A DNA stretch of 64,000 bases, from positions 558,001 through 622,000 of the forward strand of contig NZ_CP151275.1 in the NCBI RefSeq assembly GCF_038235435.1, in the 5' to 3' direction. Numbering within the stretch: position 1 is the stretch's first letter; each line of letters starts with the position of its first letter. Positions 9,031 through 17,600 of this stretch are shown piece by piece. Under the pieces are notes generated by a model, which saw only the letters and a program-made list of their open reading frames with translations, did no database searches and was not told the origin of the DNA. A program made the position numbers and the translations under genes. Origin of the DNA: Niveibacterium sp. SC-1 (GTDB taxonomy: Bacteria > Pseudomonadota > Gammaproteobacteria > Burkholderiales > Rhodocyclaceae).

Positions 9031-9035
9031 ATAAT
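9030..9035 (+). promoter_or_regulatory. Possible -10 element upstream of pilT
   Basis: A perfect TATAAT hexamer lies in the yggS-pilT divergent region, 78 bases before the pilT ATG. No well-spaced -35 is visible: TTGCAG is 20 bases upstream and TTGGCC 13. The assignment rests on the hexamer alone in an otherwise G+C-rich region, and it overlaps the yggS start codon. Confidence 0.3.
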
Positions 9036-9113
9036 CGTTCGGGCTCGAAATCAGCGGCCCGGAAGTATAGCGCCACGGCCCGGGCGGGCCCTGGCCACCA
9101 CCCGAGAGGCAAC

Positions 9114-10157
9114 ATGGACATCACCGAACTGCTCGCGTTTGCAGTCAAGAACAAAGCATCCGACCTTCACCTCTCGTCGGGACTGCCGCCGATGATCCGG
9201 GTGCACGGCGACGTGCGGCGGATCAACCTGCCGCCCATGGAGCACAAGGAAGTGCATGCCATGGTGTACGACATCATGAATGACTCCCAGCGCAAGATGT
9301 ACGAGGAGAACTGGGAGTGCGACTTCTCGTTCCACGTCCCCAACCTCGCGCGCTTCCGGGTCAACGCGTTCAACCAGGATCGCGGCGCCGCCGCCGTGTT
9401 CCGGACGATTCCGTCCAAGGTGCTGACGCTCGAAGAGCTCGAATGCCCGAAGATCTTCCAGGAGATCGCGCATCAGCCGCGCGGCATCGTGCTGGTGACC
9501 GGGCCGACCGGCTCGGGCAAGTCGACCACGCTGGCGGCGATGGTGGACCACGTCAATGAGAACGAGTACGGCCACATCCTCACCATCGAGGACCCGATCG
9601 AATTCGTGCACGAATCCAAGCGCTGCCTGCTCAACCAGCGCGAAGTCGCGCGCGACACCCACTCCTTCAACAACGCGCTGCGCAGCGCGCTGCGGGAAGA
9701 CCCGGACGTGATCCTGGTGGGCGAATTGCGTGACCTGGAAACCATCCGTCTCGCGCTGACCGCCGCCGAGACCGGCCACCTGGTGTTCGGCACGCTGCAC
9801 ACCTCGTCCGCCGCCAAGACCATCGACCGTATCATCGACGTCTTCCCGGCCGAGGAAAAAGAGATGGTCCGCGCGATGCTCTCCGAATCGCTGCGCGCGG
9901 TCATCGCCCAGACCCTGCTGAAGAAGAAGGACGCCTCCGGGCGGGTTGCGGCGCACGAGATCATGATCGGTACGCCGGCCATCCGTAACCTGATCCGCGA
10001 AGGCAAGATCGCGCAGATGTACTCCGCGATCCAGACCGGTCAGAACGTGGGCATGACGACGCTGGACCAGACCCTGCAAGACCTGGTCAAGCGCAATATC
10101 GTCAGCGTTGCCGAAGCGCGCCTGAAGGCCGCCAACAAGGACAACTTCATCGGTTGA
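9114..10157 (+). CDS. pilT: Type IV pilus retraction ATPase PilT
   Basis: A 347-residue hexameric secretion-type ATPase that drives type IV pilus retraction and twitching motility at the inner membrane. The Walker A is GPTGSGKSTT, the Asp box is around TIEDPIEFVH, the Walker B region is DPDVILVGELRD, and the His box is ETGHLVFGTLHT. The C-terminal AIRNLIREGKIAQM motif is characteristic of PilT and needed for retraction. The true start is the ATG behind GAGAGG; an in-frame upstream extension runs over yggS and is spurious. pilU follows 31 bases later. Confidence 0.97.
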   Translation: MDITELLAFAVKNKASDLHLSSGLPPMIRVHGDVRRINLPPMEHKEVHAMVYDIMNDSQRKMYEENWECDFSFHVPNLARFRVNAFNQDRGAAAVFRTIPSKVLTLEELECPKIFQEIAHQPRGIVLVTGPTGSGKSTTLAAMVDHVNENEYGHILTIEDPIEFVHESKRCLLNQREVARDTHSFNNALRSALREDPDVILVGELRDLETIRLALTAAETGHLVFGTLHTSSAAKTIDRIIDVFPAEEKEMVRAMLSESLRAVIAQTLLKKKDASGRVAAHEIMIGTPAIRNLIREGKIAQMYSAIQTGQNVGMTTLDQTLQDLVKRNIVSVAEARLKAANKDNFIG

Positions 10158-10188
10158 TCGCGCGGATCTGCCGCCGAGGGGAACACAG

Positions 10189-11322
10189 ATGGAACGGGAC
10201 CAGGCACTCAAGTTCATGCACGACCTGCTCAAGCTGATGCTGAGCAAGCGTGGGTCAGACCTCTTCATCACGGCCGGTTTTCCGCCCGCGATCAAGATCG
10301 ACGGCAAGATCATTCCGCAGTCCAATCAGGTGCTCACGCCGCAGCACACCGCCGAGCTGGTGCGCGCGGTGATGAACGACCGCCAGGCGGCGGAATTCGA
10401 GTCCACCAAGGAGTGTAATTTCGCGATCTCGCCCGCGGGCATCGGTCGCTTCCGCTGCAATGCCTTCGTGCAGCAGAGCCGCATCGGCCTCGTGTGCCGG
10501 ACCATCGCGCAGAAGATCCCCACGCTGGAAGAGCTCGGCATGCCTCCGGTGTTGAAGGACATCGCGCTCGCCAAGCGCGGCCTGGTGATCTTCGTCGGCG
10601 GTACCGGCACCGGCAAGACGACCTCGCTCGCCGCGCTGGTCGACTACCGCAACGAGAACAGCTACGGCCACATCATCACGCTGGAAGATCCGATCGAATA
10701 CGTCCACGCGCACAAGAACTGCGTGGTGACCCAGCGCGAGGTCGGGATCGACACCGATACTTGGGAAGCGGGCCTGAAGAACACGCTGCGCCAGGCGCCC
10801 GACGTGATCCTGATGGGTGAAATCCGCGACCGCGAGACCATGGACTATGCGATCGCCTTCGCCGAGACCGGCCACCTGTGTCTCGCCACCCTGCACGCGA
10901 ACAGCGCCAACCAGGCGATCGACCGGATCATCAACTTCTTCCCGGAAGAACGTCGTCACCAGCTGCTGATGGACCTGTCGCTGAACCTGCGCGGCATGAT
11001 CTCGCAGCGCCTGATCCCGCTGAAGGACCGCAAGGGTCGGGTGCCGGCGGTGGAGATCATGCTCAACTCGCCGCTGATGGCCGACCTGATCTTCAAGGGC
11101 GAGGTCGCCGAGCTCAAGGACCTGATGAAGCGCTCGCGCGAACTGGGCATGCAGACCTTCGACCAGTCGCTCTTCGACATCTACGAGAACAATCTCATCA
11201 GCTACGAAGACGCGCTGCGCAACGCCGACTCGATCAACGACCTGCGCCTGCAGATCAAGCTCAACAGCAAGCACTCGGATCGCGACCTGAACGCCGGCAT
11301 CCAGAACCTGGATATCGTCTGA
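10189..11322 (+). CDS. pilU: PilT-like retraction accessory ATPase PilU
   Basis: A 377-residue PilT paralogue that assists pilus retraction under load. Walker A is GGTGTGKTTS, the Asp box is TLEDPIEYVH, and Walker B is APDVILMGEIRD. Compared with PilT it has the longer C-terminus usual for PilU, and PVGxx-type changes such as SPLMADLIFKGEVAEL in place of the PilT AIRNLIREGK motif. The gene follows pilT in the same direction and is closed by a strong hairpin terminator. Confidence 0.95.
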   Translation: MERDQALKFMHDLLKLMLSKRGSDLFITAGFPPAIKIDGKIIPQSNQVLTPQHTAELVRAVMNDRQAAEFESTKECNFAISPAGIGRFRCNAFVQQSRIGLVCRTIAQKIPTLEELGMPPVLKDIALAKRGLVIFVGGTGTGKTTSLAALVDYRNENSYGHIITLEDPIEYVHAHKNCVVTQREVGIDTDTWEAGLKNTLRQAPDVILMGEIRDRETMDYAIAFAETGHLCLATLHANSANQAIDRIINFFPEERRHQLLMDLSLNLRGMISQRLIPLKDRKGRVPAVEIMLNSPLMADLIFKGEVAELKDLMKRSRELGMQTFDQSLFDIYENNLISYEDALRNADSINDLRLQIKLNSKHSDRDLNAGIQNLDIV

Positions 11323-11352
11323 TCGGGACGCGTTTCCGGTGCAACAAGCCAC

Positions 11353-11388
11353 AAACACAAAGCCCGCGTGAAGCGGGCTTTGTGTTTT
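11353..11388 (+). terminator. Rho-independent terminator after pilU
   Basis: A perfect 15-bp stem (11353-11367 with 11373-11387) surrounds a GTGAA loop. The 3' arm ends in TTTGTGTTTT and the 5' arm begins with A residues, so it can act in both directions between the convergent pilU and lipoprotein genes. Confidence 0.92.
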
Positions 11389-11422
11389 GCGGACGAGCGA
11401 GCGTCAGCGGCCCGGTACCGAC

Positions 11423-12085
11423 TTACTCCGCGTAGGCCCAGAGCTCGGCAAGCTGGCTGCCGTCGTCGAGCACGAAACGCAGGACGACAGGTGCGTACTC
11501 GCGATCCGCGACGGCGATGCCCTGCAGGCTGGCCGGCAGGCCGCTGCACGCGCTCGTCGTGAGACTCAGCTTGCGCACGCCCGGCACGAGCTCGTTGCCG
11601 AGGGTGCCACTGAGCTTGCAGGCAGAGTTGCCGGCGCTGATCTTGCCGTCGGCCGCGAGGCTGAAGGCGGCCGCGGCTGGACTGCCCGTGCCCGTCACCT
11701 GCACCACGTAGCTGCCGGCGAGCGCCGCCGTGTCCAGGGTCTTGAGCGGCAGACTGGCGCTGTGCAGGAAGCTGAGCTTGGTGTCGGCCGTGGCGGCCGG
11801 CACGCGCTTCCAGCTACCGTCGGCCGCACCCTTGTAGAGGGCGCTGGCGCGGGCGTCGTCACCGTCCACGACGAGGGTGCGCGTGCCGTCGCTGGCGGCG
11901 TAGTACTGCCCCACCACGGGTGCAGTTTCTTCGCCCAGCGAGACCGACCAGCTGCCGGCTTCGAGCGCGCTGACCGTCACCGTCGGCGCGGGGGCGACAG
12001 GCGTGGCGGCAGGCGCATCGTCGTTGCTGCCGCAGGCCGCCAGCCCGAGGCTTGCGAGCGCGGCAAATAGAAGCGGGGTCTTCAT
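11423..12085 (-). CDS. Predicted lipoprotein of unknown function
   Basis: A 220-residue protein with a lipoprotein signal peptide ending in LGLAACGS, so the mature N-terminal Cys would be lipid-modified. After a Pro/Ala-rich linker the rest is predicted beta-rich (repeated SWSVSLGE, GSYVVQVTG, RKLSLTTSACSG segments). No enzyme motif is recognised. The ATG at 12085 is preferred over a GTG at 12097. It begins 8 bases after the SurE-like gene stop, so the two are one operon and probably work in the same compartment, the periplasm. Confidence 0.65.
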   Translation of the reverse strand: MKTPLLFAALASLGLAACGSNDDAPAATPVAPAPTVTVSALEAGSWSVSLGEETAPVVGQYYAASDGTRTLVVDGDDARASALYKGAADGSWKRVPAATADTKLSFLHSASLPLKTLDTAALAGSYVVQVTGTGSPAAAAFSLAADGKISAGNSACKLSGTLGNELVPGVRKLSLTTSACSGLPASLQGIAVADREYAPVVLRFVLDDGSQLAELWAYAE

Positions 12086-12093
12086 CGCGGACC

Positions 12094-13083
12094 TCACTTG
12101 ATCAGGTCACGCAGACGCAGGCGCAGCCAGGCCTGACCCTGGGGGCGATGCTCGAAGCCCAATTGCATCGCGGTCACGGAGATCTTGGTCTGCGAGACAT
12201 AGGCTTCGTTGTCGGTCTGGTCGGCGGCCGGTGCCGCCGTCGTGTTGCTGATCGTCACGCCAGGGAAGGGATAGCTGCCCAGACCCACGGCCTTGGCGGT
12301 CGGATCTTGCGAGAGGTCGGCGACGAACTTCAGGTCGTAGAGGTTGTAGCTGCCGAAGCGGGTGAAGGCCCAGACCGGGTTCGACAGATCCTTGGGGAAG
12401 TTCACGTTGAGCGCGAGGCCGGCCGGCAGCAGGGGGCCTTTGCCCGCTTTGGCAACCAGCGCGTCGATCAGGTCGACCGAGAGCTTGGCGACGGTCGGCG
12501 AGGCCGGATTGGCGAGGCCGGTGTTGTCGGCGGTGCTCGCGTCGGCGGAGAGGGCGATCGAGGGCAGGCCGCGCGACGCGGAGAACTGCGCGTTGCTGAC
12601 CGTACCCGAGCCATTGACGATGCCGCCCACGTTCTGGCCTTCGTTCGGGCCCGAGAGCACCAGGTCGGGCGCCTTGCCCCAGCGTGCTGCGGCGACCACG
12701 TCCAGACCGTACATCGTGGCCATCACCGGCGTGCCGTTGGCGTAGAAGTAGTCGCCGCCGGTGAAACCGGACTTCGTCATCTTGCCCGCACCGGGGTCAC
12801 CGGCAGCCGCGGCGCCGTTGAGGCAACCGCCGGTCGTGCGGTCGGCGTTGCTGGTGGAAAGCGGGGTGAGCGGCGTCAGGTACTTCACCGCGGCGCCCAT
12901 GCCGCTCTGGCCGGTGCAGGGCACGGCGACGATCACATCGTGGCCCTTGGCCTTGAGCGCTTCGTAGAGCGCCTTGACGTTGCTGGTCAGTCCGTCGTCG
13001 TTGGTGAGCAGGATGTTGAGGGCGAAGGCCGGGGAGGCCAGCGCGCAGGCGGACAGGCCGAGGGCCAGGTGCTTGAGTTTCAC
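12094..13083 (-). CDS. Exported SurE-like 5'/3'-nucleotidase
   Basis: A 329-residue protein with a signal peptide (residues 1-21, ending PAFA) followed at once by the SurE metal motif NILLTNDDG. VLSGPNEGQNVGGIVNGSGTVSNAQ and YVSQTKISVT match the SurE active-site and C-terminal regions, with insertions that make it longer than the usual 250-residue cytoplasmic SurE. SurE enzymes dephosphorylate nucleoside monophosphates; an exported version would act on extracytoplasmic phosphate esters. It is the first gene of an operon with the lipoprotein and lies opposite a TetR gene, with a palindrome in the spacer. Confidence 0.82.
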   Translation of the reverse strand: MKLKHLALGLSACALASPAFALNILLTNDDGLTSNVKALYEALKAKGHDVIVAVPCTGQSGMGAAVKYLTPLTPLSTSNADRTTGGCLNGAAAAGDPGAGKMTKSGFTGGDYFYANGTPVMATMYGLDVVAAARWGKAPDLVLSGPNEGQNVGGIVNGSGTVSNAQFSASRGLPSIALSADASTADNTGLANPASPTVAKLSVDLIDALVAKAGKGPLLPAGLALNVNFPKDLSNPVWAFTRFGSYNLYDLKFVADLSQDPTAKAVGLGSYPFPGVTISNTTAAPAADQTDNEAYVSQTKISVTAMQLGFEHRPQGQAWLRLRLRDLIK

Positions 13084-13117
13084 AGTGCGTCTCCGCGTTC
13101 AGAAAAGGCGCGTCATA

Positions 13118-13141
13118 AAAACATACAAAAATGTATGTTTT
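13118..13141. promoter_or_regulatory. TetR/AcrR-type operator-like palindrome
   Basis: Two perfect 10-base arms, AAAACATACA and TGTATGTTTT, are separated by AAAA in the divergent spacer between the SurE-like gene and the TetR gene. The ACATACA/TGTATGT core resembles operators of AcrR/TtgR-type TetR repressors. It is strikingly AT-rich in this G+C-rich region, so it can also overlap promoter elements. That the adjacent TetR binds here is an inference from position. Confidence 0.7.
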
Positions 13142-13203
13142 GTGAAGGCCCCCGGAGGACGGGCTGCGCGGGAGGGCGGGCGCGACGACAGTAAAATCTG
13201 CCC

Positions 13204-13803
13204 ATGTCCGTTTCCCAGACCCGTGCCGACGCCACGCGCCGCACCTTGCTCGAGACGACCGGAGAGATCCTCGCGAGCGAGGGCTATGCCGCGTTGAGCG
13301 AGGAGCATCTGTGTGCGCGCAGCGGCGTGAGTCGGGGCGCGCTGCGCTACCACTTCCCGGCAGGCCGCTACGACCTGCTGCCCGCCTTTGCCGACAGCGT
13401 CGTGGCGCGCCAGGCCCAGCGCATCGAAGCGCTGGGCGAGCTGCCCGCGCGTCAACGGCTCTACCTGGTGTTGATGAGCATGCGCGACATGCCGCCTTCG
13501 GCGCCCACTGTCGCCTTGCTGGAGCTGTGGATGGCTTCGCGCGGCGACCGCAAGCTCGCCGAGCTGATGCGGCCGATCATGGACCGCGCGATGAGCCAGA
13601 TGCTGGGCGGCAGCGCCGACCCGGACGACGCGGAGGTGCTGGCGCTGCGCATCGTCGTGCATGGCGCCAGCATGCTCGCCTTCAGCCCGGATTTCTCGAC
13701 GCAGCGCCTCCATGCCGCGATCGCCTGGCTGCTCGAACGCCTGCCGCCACCGCCCGAACTGCAGGAGCGCCTGGCCGCGCTCAACGCGCGGCGCGCCCGC
13801 TAG
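13204..13803 (+). CDS. TetR family transcriptional regulator
   Basis: A 199-residue repressor. Residues 12-60 form the helix-turn-helix domain (RRTLLETTGEILASEGYAAL, then ARSGVSRGALRYHF), and the remainder is a helical ligand-binding domain with no recognisable ligand. It is divergent from the SurE-like/lipoprotein operon, with a 24-base palindrome between, and is probably its regulator as well as its own. Confidence 0.88.
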   Translation: MSVSQTRADATRRTLLETTGEILASEGYAALSEEHLCARSGVSRGALRYHFPAGRYDLLPAFADSVVARQAQRIEALGELPARQRLYLVLMSMRDMPPSAPTVALLELWMASRGDRKLAELMRPIMDRAMSQMLGGSADPDDAEVLALRIVVHGASMLAFSPDFSTQRLHAAIAWLLERLPPPPELQERLAALNARRAR

Positions 13804-13821
13804 CGGTGTTTCCTGCGCGCC

Positions 13822-15522
13822 TCAGTGGAGCGCGACGGCTGTCTGTTGGCGGGCCAGATGCCGATGGATCTGCGCAACCACCGCCGCGCCTTCGCCGATC
13901 GCGCCGCCCACCCGTTTGACCGAACCCGAGCGCACATCGCCCACGGCGAAGGCGCCCGGCAGGCTCGTCTCCAGCGTGTCGCGCTCCGGCGAGCCCGCAC
14001 CGCCGGGGCGCGCCGCGTCGCCGGTGAGCACGAAGCCACCGCCGTCGGTGGCGATGCTGCTGCCTGCGAGACAGGCGGTCTCGGGTTCGGCGCCGGCGAA
14101 GAGGAAGAGGTTGCGGATGCCGCGTTCCTCGTGGCTGCCGTCGTGGCGGTGCGTCCAGGTGACCGCCTGGAGGCCGCTGCCCGCGTCGCCCGCCAGCCCG
14201 GTCACTTCGCGCTGCGGCATCAGCGTGATGTTGGGTGTGGCCGCAATGCGGTCGATCAGGTAGCGCGACATCGTGGCGGCAAGCCCTTCGCCGCGCACCA
14301 GCATCAGCACGCGCTGCGCATGCGCCGCGAGATACACCGCCGCCTGGCCGGCCGAGTTGCCACCACCGACCAGCGCGACTTCCTGTTGCTGGCAGATGCG
14401 CGCTTCGAGCGAGGACGCCCAGTACCAGATGCCGCGTCCCTCGTAGTCGGCCAGGCCGGCGACCTTGAGGCGCCGATAGCGTGCGCCGGTGGCAATCACC
14501 ACGGTGCGCGAACGCACCCGACGACCGTCGCCGAGCGCCAGATGCCAGACGAAACGATCGTCCTCGCAGACGTAGTGCAGGCCGGTGACCTCGGTGGGGA
14601 TCAGCATCTCGGCGCCGAACTTCTGCGCCTGCACGAAGGCGCGTCCCGCGAGTGCCTGGCCGGTGATGCCGGTGGGAAAGCCGAGGTAGTTCTCGATGCG
14701 CGCACTCGCGCCTGCCTGGCCGCCCGGTCCGCGGCAGTCGCACACCACCACGCGCAGGCCTTCGGAAGCCGCGTACACCGCGGTCGCCAGCCCGGCCGGG
14801 CCGGCGCCGATGATCGCTACGTCGTAGAGGTCGGTGCGTTCCTGGGTGTCGAGCAGGCCGAGGCAACGCGCCATCTCGGCTTCAGTGGGATTGCGCAGGA
14901 TGCTGCCGTCGGCACAGACGAAAAGTGCTTCCTGCGGACCCAGCTCGAAAGAGGCGATCAGCGGACAGGGATGCGCGTCGGCTGCCGGATCGATGTGGTG
15001 GTAGGGATGGCCGTTGCGCCGCAGGAAGGTCTGCAGGCGCAGGATCGTCGGACTCGTCGCGGCACCGACCAGTACCGCGCCGCTGGTGCCCGATTCGATC
15101 AGGGCCACGCGACGCAGGATGAGCGCACGCGTGATGCGCTCGCCGAGTTCGGCTTCCTCCACCAGCAGACTGCGCAGGCCCGGCGCGGGGATCACCACCG
15201 CATCGAGCGCGATGGTGGCACGCACGTCGACGAGTGCGGGCCGGCCGGCGAGCTGGCTGATTTCCGCGATGAACTGGCCGGGGCCCTGGCGTGCGATCAC
15301 GTCGCCGCGCGACAGACCGTTGCTCTGGATGATCTCCGCCTCGCCGCCGCGCAGGATCACCATGCCCGGGCCGATCTGCCCGGCAACAAAGAGGGCTTCT
15401 CCGGCGGCATAGCTGCGGGCGTAACCGAAGCGCGAGAGGCGATCGATCTGCGGGCCGGAAAGAACCGGGAAGACCTGGTCCCGACGGTGCACGACGGAGG
15501 GTGAAGGCTGGGATGCATACAT
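13822..15522 (-). CDS. Cyclic-nucleotide-binding / thioredoxin-reductase-like fusion flavoprotein
   Basis: A 566-residue cytoplasmic fusion. Residues about 10-125 form a cNMP-binding (CAP effector) domain with FVAGQIGPGMVILRGGEAEII and the GQFIAEISQLAG cassette. About 140-215 look like a thioredoxin-fold segment, and from about 230 comes a FAD/NAD(P)H domain with DVAIIGAGPAGLATAVYAASEG and VALVGGGNSAGQAA. FAD-binding GAFAVGDVRSGSVKRV lies near the end. The redox CxxC of thioredoxin reductase is absent: the position reads YWASSLEA, so it is not a normal thioredoxin reductase. The start MYASQPSP follows a GGGAG; an upstream extension is rejected. Confidence 0.85.
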   Translation of the reverse strand: MYASQPSPSVVHRRDQVFPVLSGPQIDRLSRFGYARSYAAGEALFVAGQIGPGMVILRGGEAEIIQSNGLSRGDVIARQGPGQFIAEISQLAGRPALVDVRATIALDAVVIPAPGLRSLLVEEAELGERITRALILRRVALIESGTSGAVLVGAATSPTILRLQTFLRRNGHPYHHIDPAADAHPCPLIASFELGPQEALFVCADGSILRNPTEAEMARCLGLLDTQERTDLYDVAIIGAGPAGLATAVYAASEGLRVVVCDCRGPGGQAGASARIENYLGFPTGITGQALAGRAFVQAQKFGAEMLIPTEVTGLHYVCEDDRFVWHLALGDGRRVRSRTVVIATGARYRRLKVAGLADYEGRGIWYWASSLEARICQQQEVALVGGGNSAGQAAVYLAAHAQRVLMLVRGEGLAATMSRYLIDRIAATPNITLMPQREVTGLAGDAGSGLQAVTWTHRHDGSHEERGIRNLFLFAGAEPETACLAGSSIATDGGGFVLTGDAARPGGAGSPERDTLETSLPGAFAVGDVRSGSVKRVGGAIGEGAAVVAQIHRHLARQQTAVALH

Positions 15523-15680
15523 GGCGTGCGGCTCCCGAGGTGACGGACGGATGCGCCCGCGAGCGGGCCAGTATGCCAAGAATCGCCTGACGCGCGTGTG
15601 ACGGCCGCGGCCCGATGGGGGCGTCGCAACACGGCCGTGCGGACCGCCATGCGGGTACGAGGAGGCACAATACGCGGCCC

Positions 15681-16598
15681 ATGCCCGCGCGCTCGTCCAC
15701 CTCTCCGTCTCCCGCTTTGCCGCGGGGCGTCCTCTGGCGCGAGGCGCCTGCCTCCGCGCCGCCCGCAGAGCGTTTTCTGCGGCGCATGCGTCCCGCGCTG
15801 GGCTGCTATGTGGAGATCGGTGTCGATGCCGGCGCGGCGGAAGCCGCGCTCGCGCAGGCCTTCGCCGTGATCGGCGAGATCCATGAGCGGATGTCCTTCC
15901 AGTCGCCCGACAGCGCGCTGAGTCGCCTGAACCGGGCGGGTGGCGCCCGCGTGCGCCTCGATCGCCGGACGCTGCAGGTGCTGCGCCTGGCGAAGACGAT
16001 CGGCGCCGCGAGCGAGGGACGTTTCAACTGCACCGTGGGTGGCGAGTTGATAGCGCGCGGTGCGCTGCCCTCGCTTTCCACGACCGTGCTCGGGCGCGGC
16101 GATCATCGCGACATCGTGATCGACGGCGAGTCCGCGCGTCTGGCGCGTCCGGTAGCCATCACGCTCGATGGCATCGCGAAGGGCTTCGCGGTCGATTGCG
16201 CAGTGCGGGCCCTGCAGCGCGCCGGGGCACGCGGCGGCTGGGTCAACGCGGGCGGAGACCTGCGGGTCTTCGGCGCTTGCGCGCTGCCGGTGAGCGCGCG
16301 CGACACGGCCGGAGGGCTGCGCCCGCTGGGCTGCCTGAGCCACGGCGCGCTGGCCAGCTCCTGGGTCGGCGGCGACATGCCGGCGGCGCAGGCCTTCCCG
16401 GCGTTCATCGCCGGCGCATGCGACGCGGACGCTGGCGAGGTCTTCCAGGTCGTCGCACGCCATGCCTGGCGCGCGGATGCGCTGACCAAGGTGGCAGCCT
16501 GTACGCCGCGGGCCCAGCGGGCCGCGCTCGTCGCCCGCCTCGGGGCTTACCTGCTAGAGTCCGGGCCTCTTCCGACCATGAGTTCCGCCCCGCAATGA
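15681..16598 (+). CDS. apbE: FAD:protein FMN transferase (ApbE family)
   Basis: A 305-residue Mg2+-dependent flavin transferase that attaches FMN from FAD to a threonine in target proteins. Motifs include RPALGCYVEIGV, FQSPDSALSRLNRAG, a TLDGIAKGFAVD substrate and metal loop, and GGWVNAGGDLRVFG. No clear signal peptide follows the chosen ATG, although the N-terminus is Pro/Ser-rich, so its compartment is uncertain. The stop overlaps the start of the next membrane-protein gene (ATGA). A protein with the SGATLS acceptor motif is encoded just beyond, convergently, and is the obvious substrate. Confidence 0.88.
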   Translation: MPARSSTSPSPALPRGVLWREAPASAPPAERFLRRMRPALGCYVEIGVDAGAAEAALAQAFAVIGEIHERMSFQSPDSALSRLNRAGGARVRLDRRTLQVLRLAKTIGAASEGRFNCTVGGELIARGALPSLSTTVLGRGDHRDIVIDGESARLARPVAITLDGIAKGFAVDCAVRALQRAGARGGWVNAGGDLRVFGACALPVSARDTAGGLRPLGCLSHGALASSWVGGDMPAAQAFPAFIAGACDADAGEVFQVVARHAWRADALTKVAACTPRAQRAALVARLGAYLLESGPLPTMSSAPQ

Positions 16599-17041
16599 AG
16601 GGATATCCGCGCCGCTTCTACTACTGGCTGATGGCAGCCTTCGCGGGCCTGGGCGTGAGCGGGCTCGTGCTGACCCCGACGACCCTGATGCTGCGTTTCG
16701 ATACCAGCCTCGCCTGGCGCATCGCCGCCGAGAGCCGGGTCTTCGTCGCGGCCGTGCATGCGGCCTGCGGCTTCGTCGTCTCGTGGATCTTCGGCGCCCT
16801 GTGGACGGTGCACATACGTGCCGGCTGGCGTCAGCGTCGCCAGCTCGGTTCGGGCCTCACGCTGGCGAGCGCGCTGCTCGGGCTGATCCTCACCGGCGTA
16901 GGGATCTACTACCTTGCCAGCGACGCCTGGGCGAACGCCGCCGCGGGCCTGCATGTGGCGCTGGGCCTGGGGGGCATCGCGGTGTTCGGCTGGCATGCAT
17001 GGAAAGGCCATCGGCTGCGCCGACGCGCGGCGCGGGACTGA
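16595..17041 (+). CDS. Four-helix inner-membrane protein, possible b-type cytochrome
   Basis: A 148-residue protein with four hydrophobic helices at about 9-28, 48-70, 86-107 and 112-133, and a basic C-terminus. Histidines lie in or beside helices 2 and 4 (His55, His73, His120, His134), positions that could coordinate haem, though no family was recognised. It overlaps apbE by four bases and is therefore translationally coupled to it. With the neighbouring FMN-binding protein and dihaem peroxidase it could form an electron path across the membrane; this role is inference only. Confidence 0.6.
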   Translation: MKGYPRRFYYWLMAAFAGLGVSGLVLTPTTLMLRFDTSLAWRIAAESRVFVAAVHAACGFVVSWIFGALWTVHIRAGWRQRRQLGSGLTLASALLGLILTGVGIYYLASDAWANAAAGLHVALGLGGIAVFGWHAWKGHRLRRRAARD

Positions 17042-17051
17042 GTCGCGCGCT

Positions 17052-17600
17052 TCAGCGCGGCGCGATCACCTGCGTGTAGAGCACGCTCAGGCGCTGGATG
17101 CCTTCGCTTACATGACGGCAGGAGAGCGTCGCGCCCGAGATGCCCTTGATGCCGCTGCCGAAGCTCAGTTCGGCGACCGTCTTCTTGCCCACGAACTGGC
17201 CGCGCCAGGACGGCAGACGGATCTCCTGCCCGTGCGATTCACGGTAGGCGAGCACCTCGACACCCTTGATCTCGCCGCTGGCGACGAAGGCCACCGCGTA
17301 GGTGATCAGCTCGTATTTGCCGATCACCTCGTCGACCAGCACATGGCCGAGCAGCTTGCCGGAGGCGTCCCGCGCGGCCCAGCCCTGCACCCGGCGTGGC
17401 TTTGTCGTGACGCCCAGGGCCTGGTCCAGCGCGGCCTGTTGTGCGGCCGTGGTGTCCAGGGTGATCGCGTCGAAGCGCGCGGCCTCCGGAAAGAGGGCCG
17501 CGCACGAGGCCTCGGCGCTCATATACACGGTCGCATGCACCGGCAGCACGATCGCCACCGGCGTGAGCGCGAGGGCCGCGAAGACCCAGCGATGCGACAT
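17052..17600 (-). CDS. Exported FMN-binding domain protein (flavinylation target)
   Basis: A 182-residue protein with an N-terminal signal or anchor segment (residues 5-23, ending VHA) and an FMN_bind domain as in NqrC and RnfG. The acceptor motif reads GISGATLSCRHV, with Thr158 the predicted site of covalent FMN attachment by ApbE. GHVLVDEVIGKYELITYAVAF is the conserved core. The ATG overlaps the porin stop by one base (TGATG), so the two are coupled. The apbE gene is convergent, 450 bases away. Confidence 0.85.
   Translation of the reverse strand: MSHRWVFAALALTPVAIVLPVHATVYMSAEASCAALFPEAARFDAITLDTTAAQQAALDQALGVTTKPRRVQGWAARDASGKLLGHVLVDEVIGKYELITYAVAFVASGEIKGVEVLAYRESHGQEIRLPSWRGQFVGKKTVAELSFGSGIKGISGATLSCRHVSEGIQRLSVLYTQVIAPR

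Noticed and set aside
13825..15504. A 559-codon plus-strand frame
   Set aside because: It is antisense to the cNMP/flavoprotein fusion and shows no domain.
17042..17051. Terminator between the four-helix protein and FMN-binding protein genes
   Set aside because: The 10-base gap has GC-rich complementarity with flanking coding sequence, but no clear stem with a U-tract.
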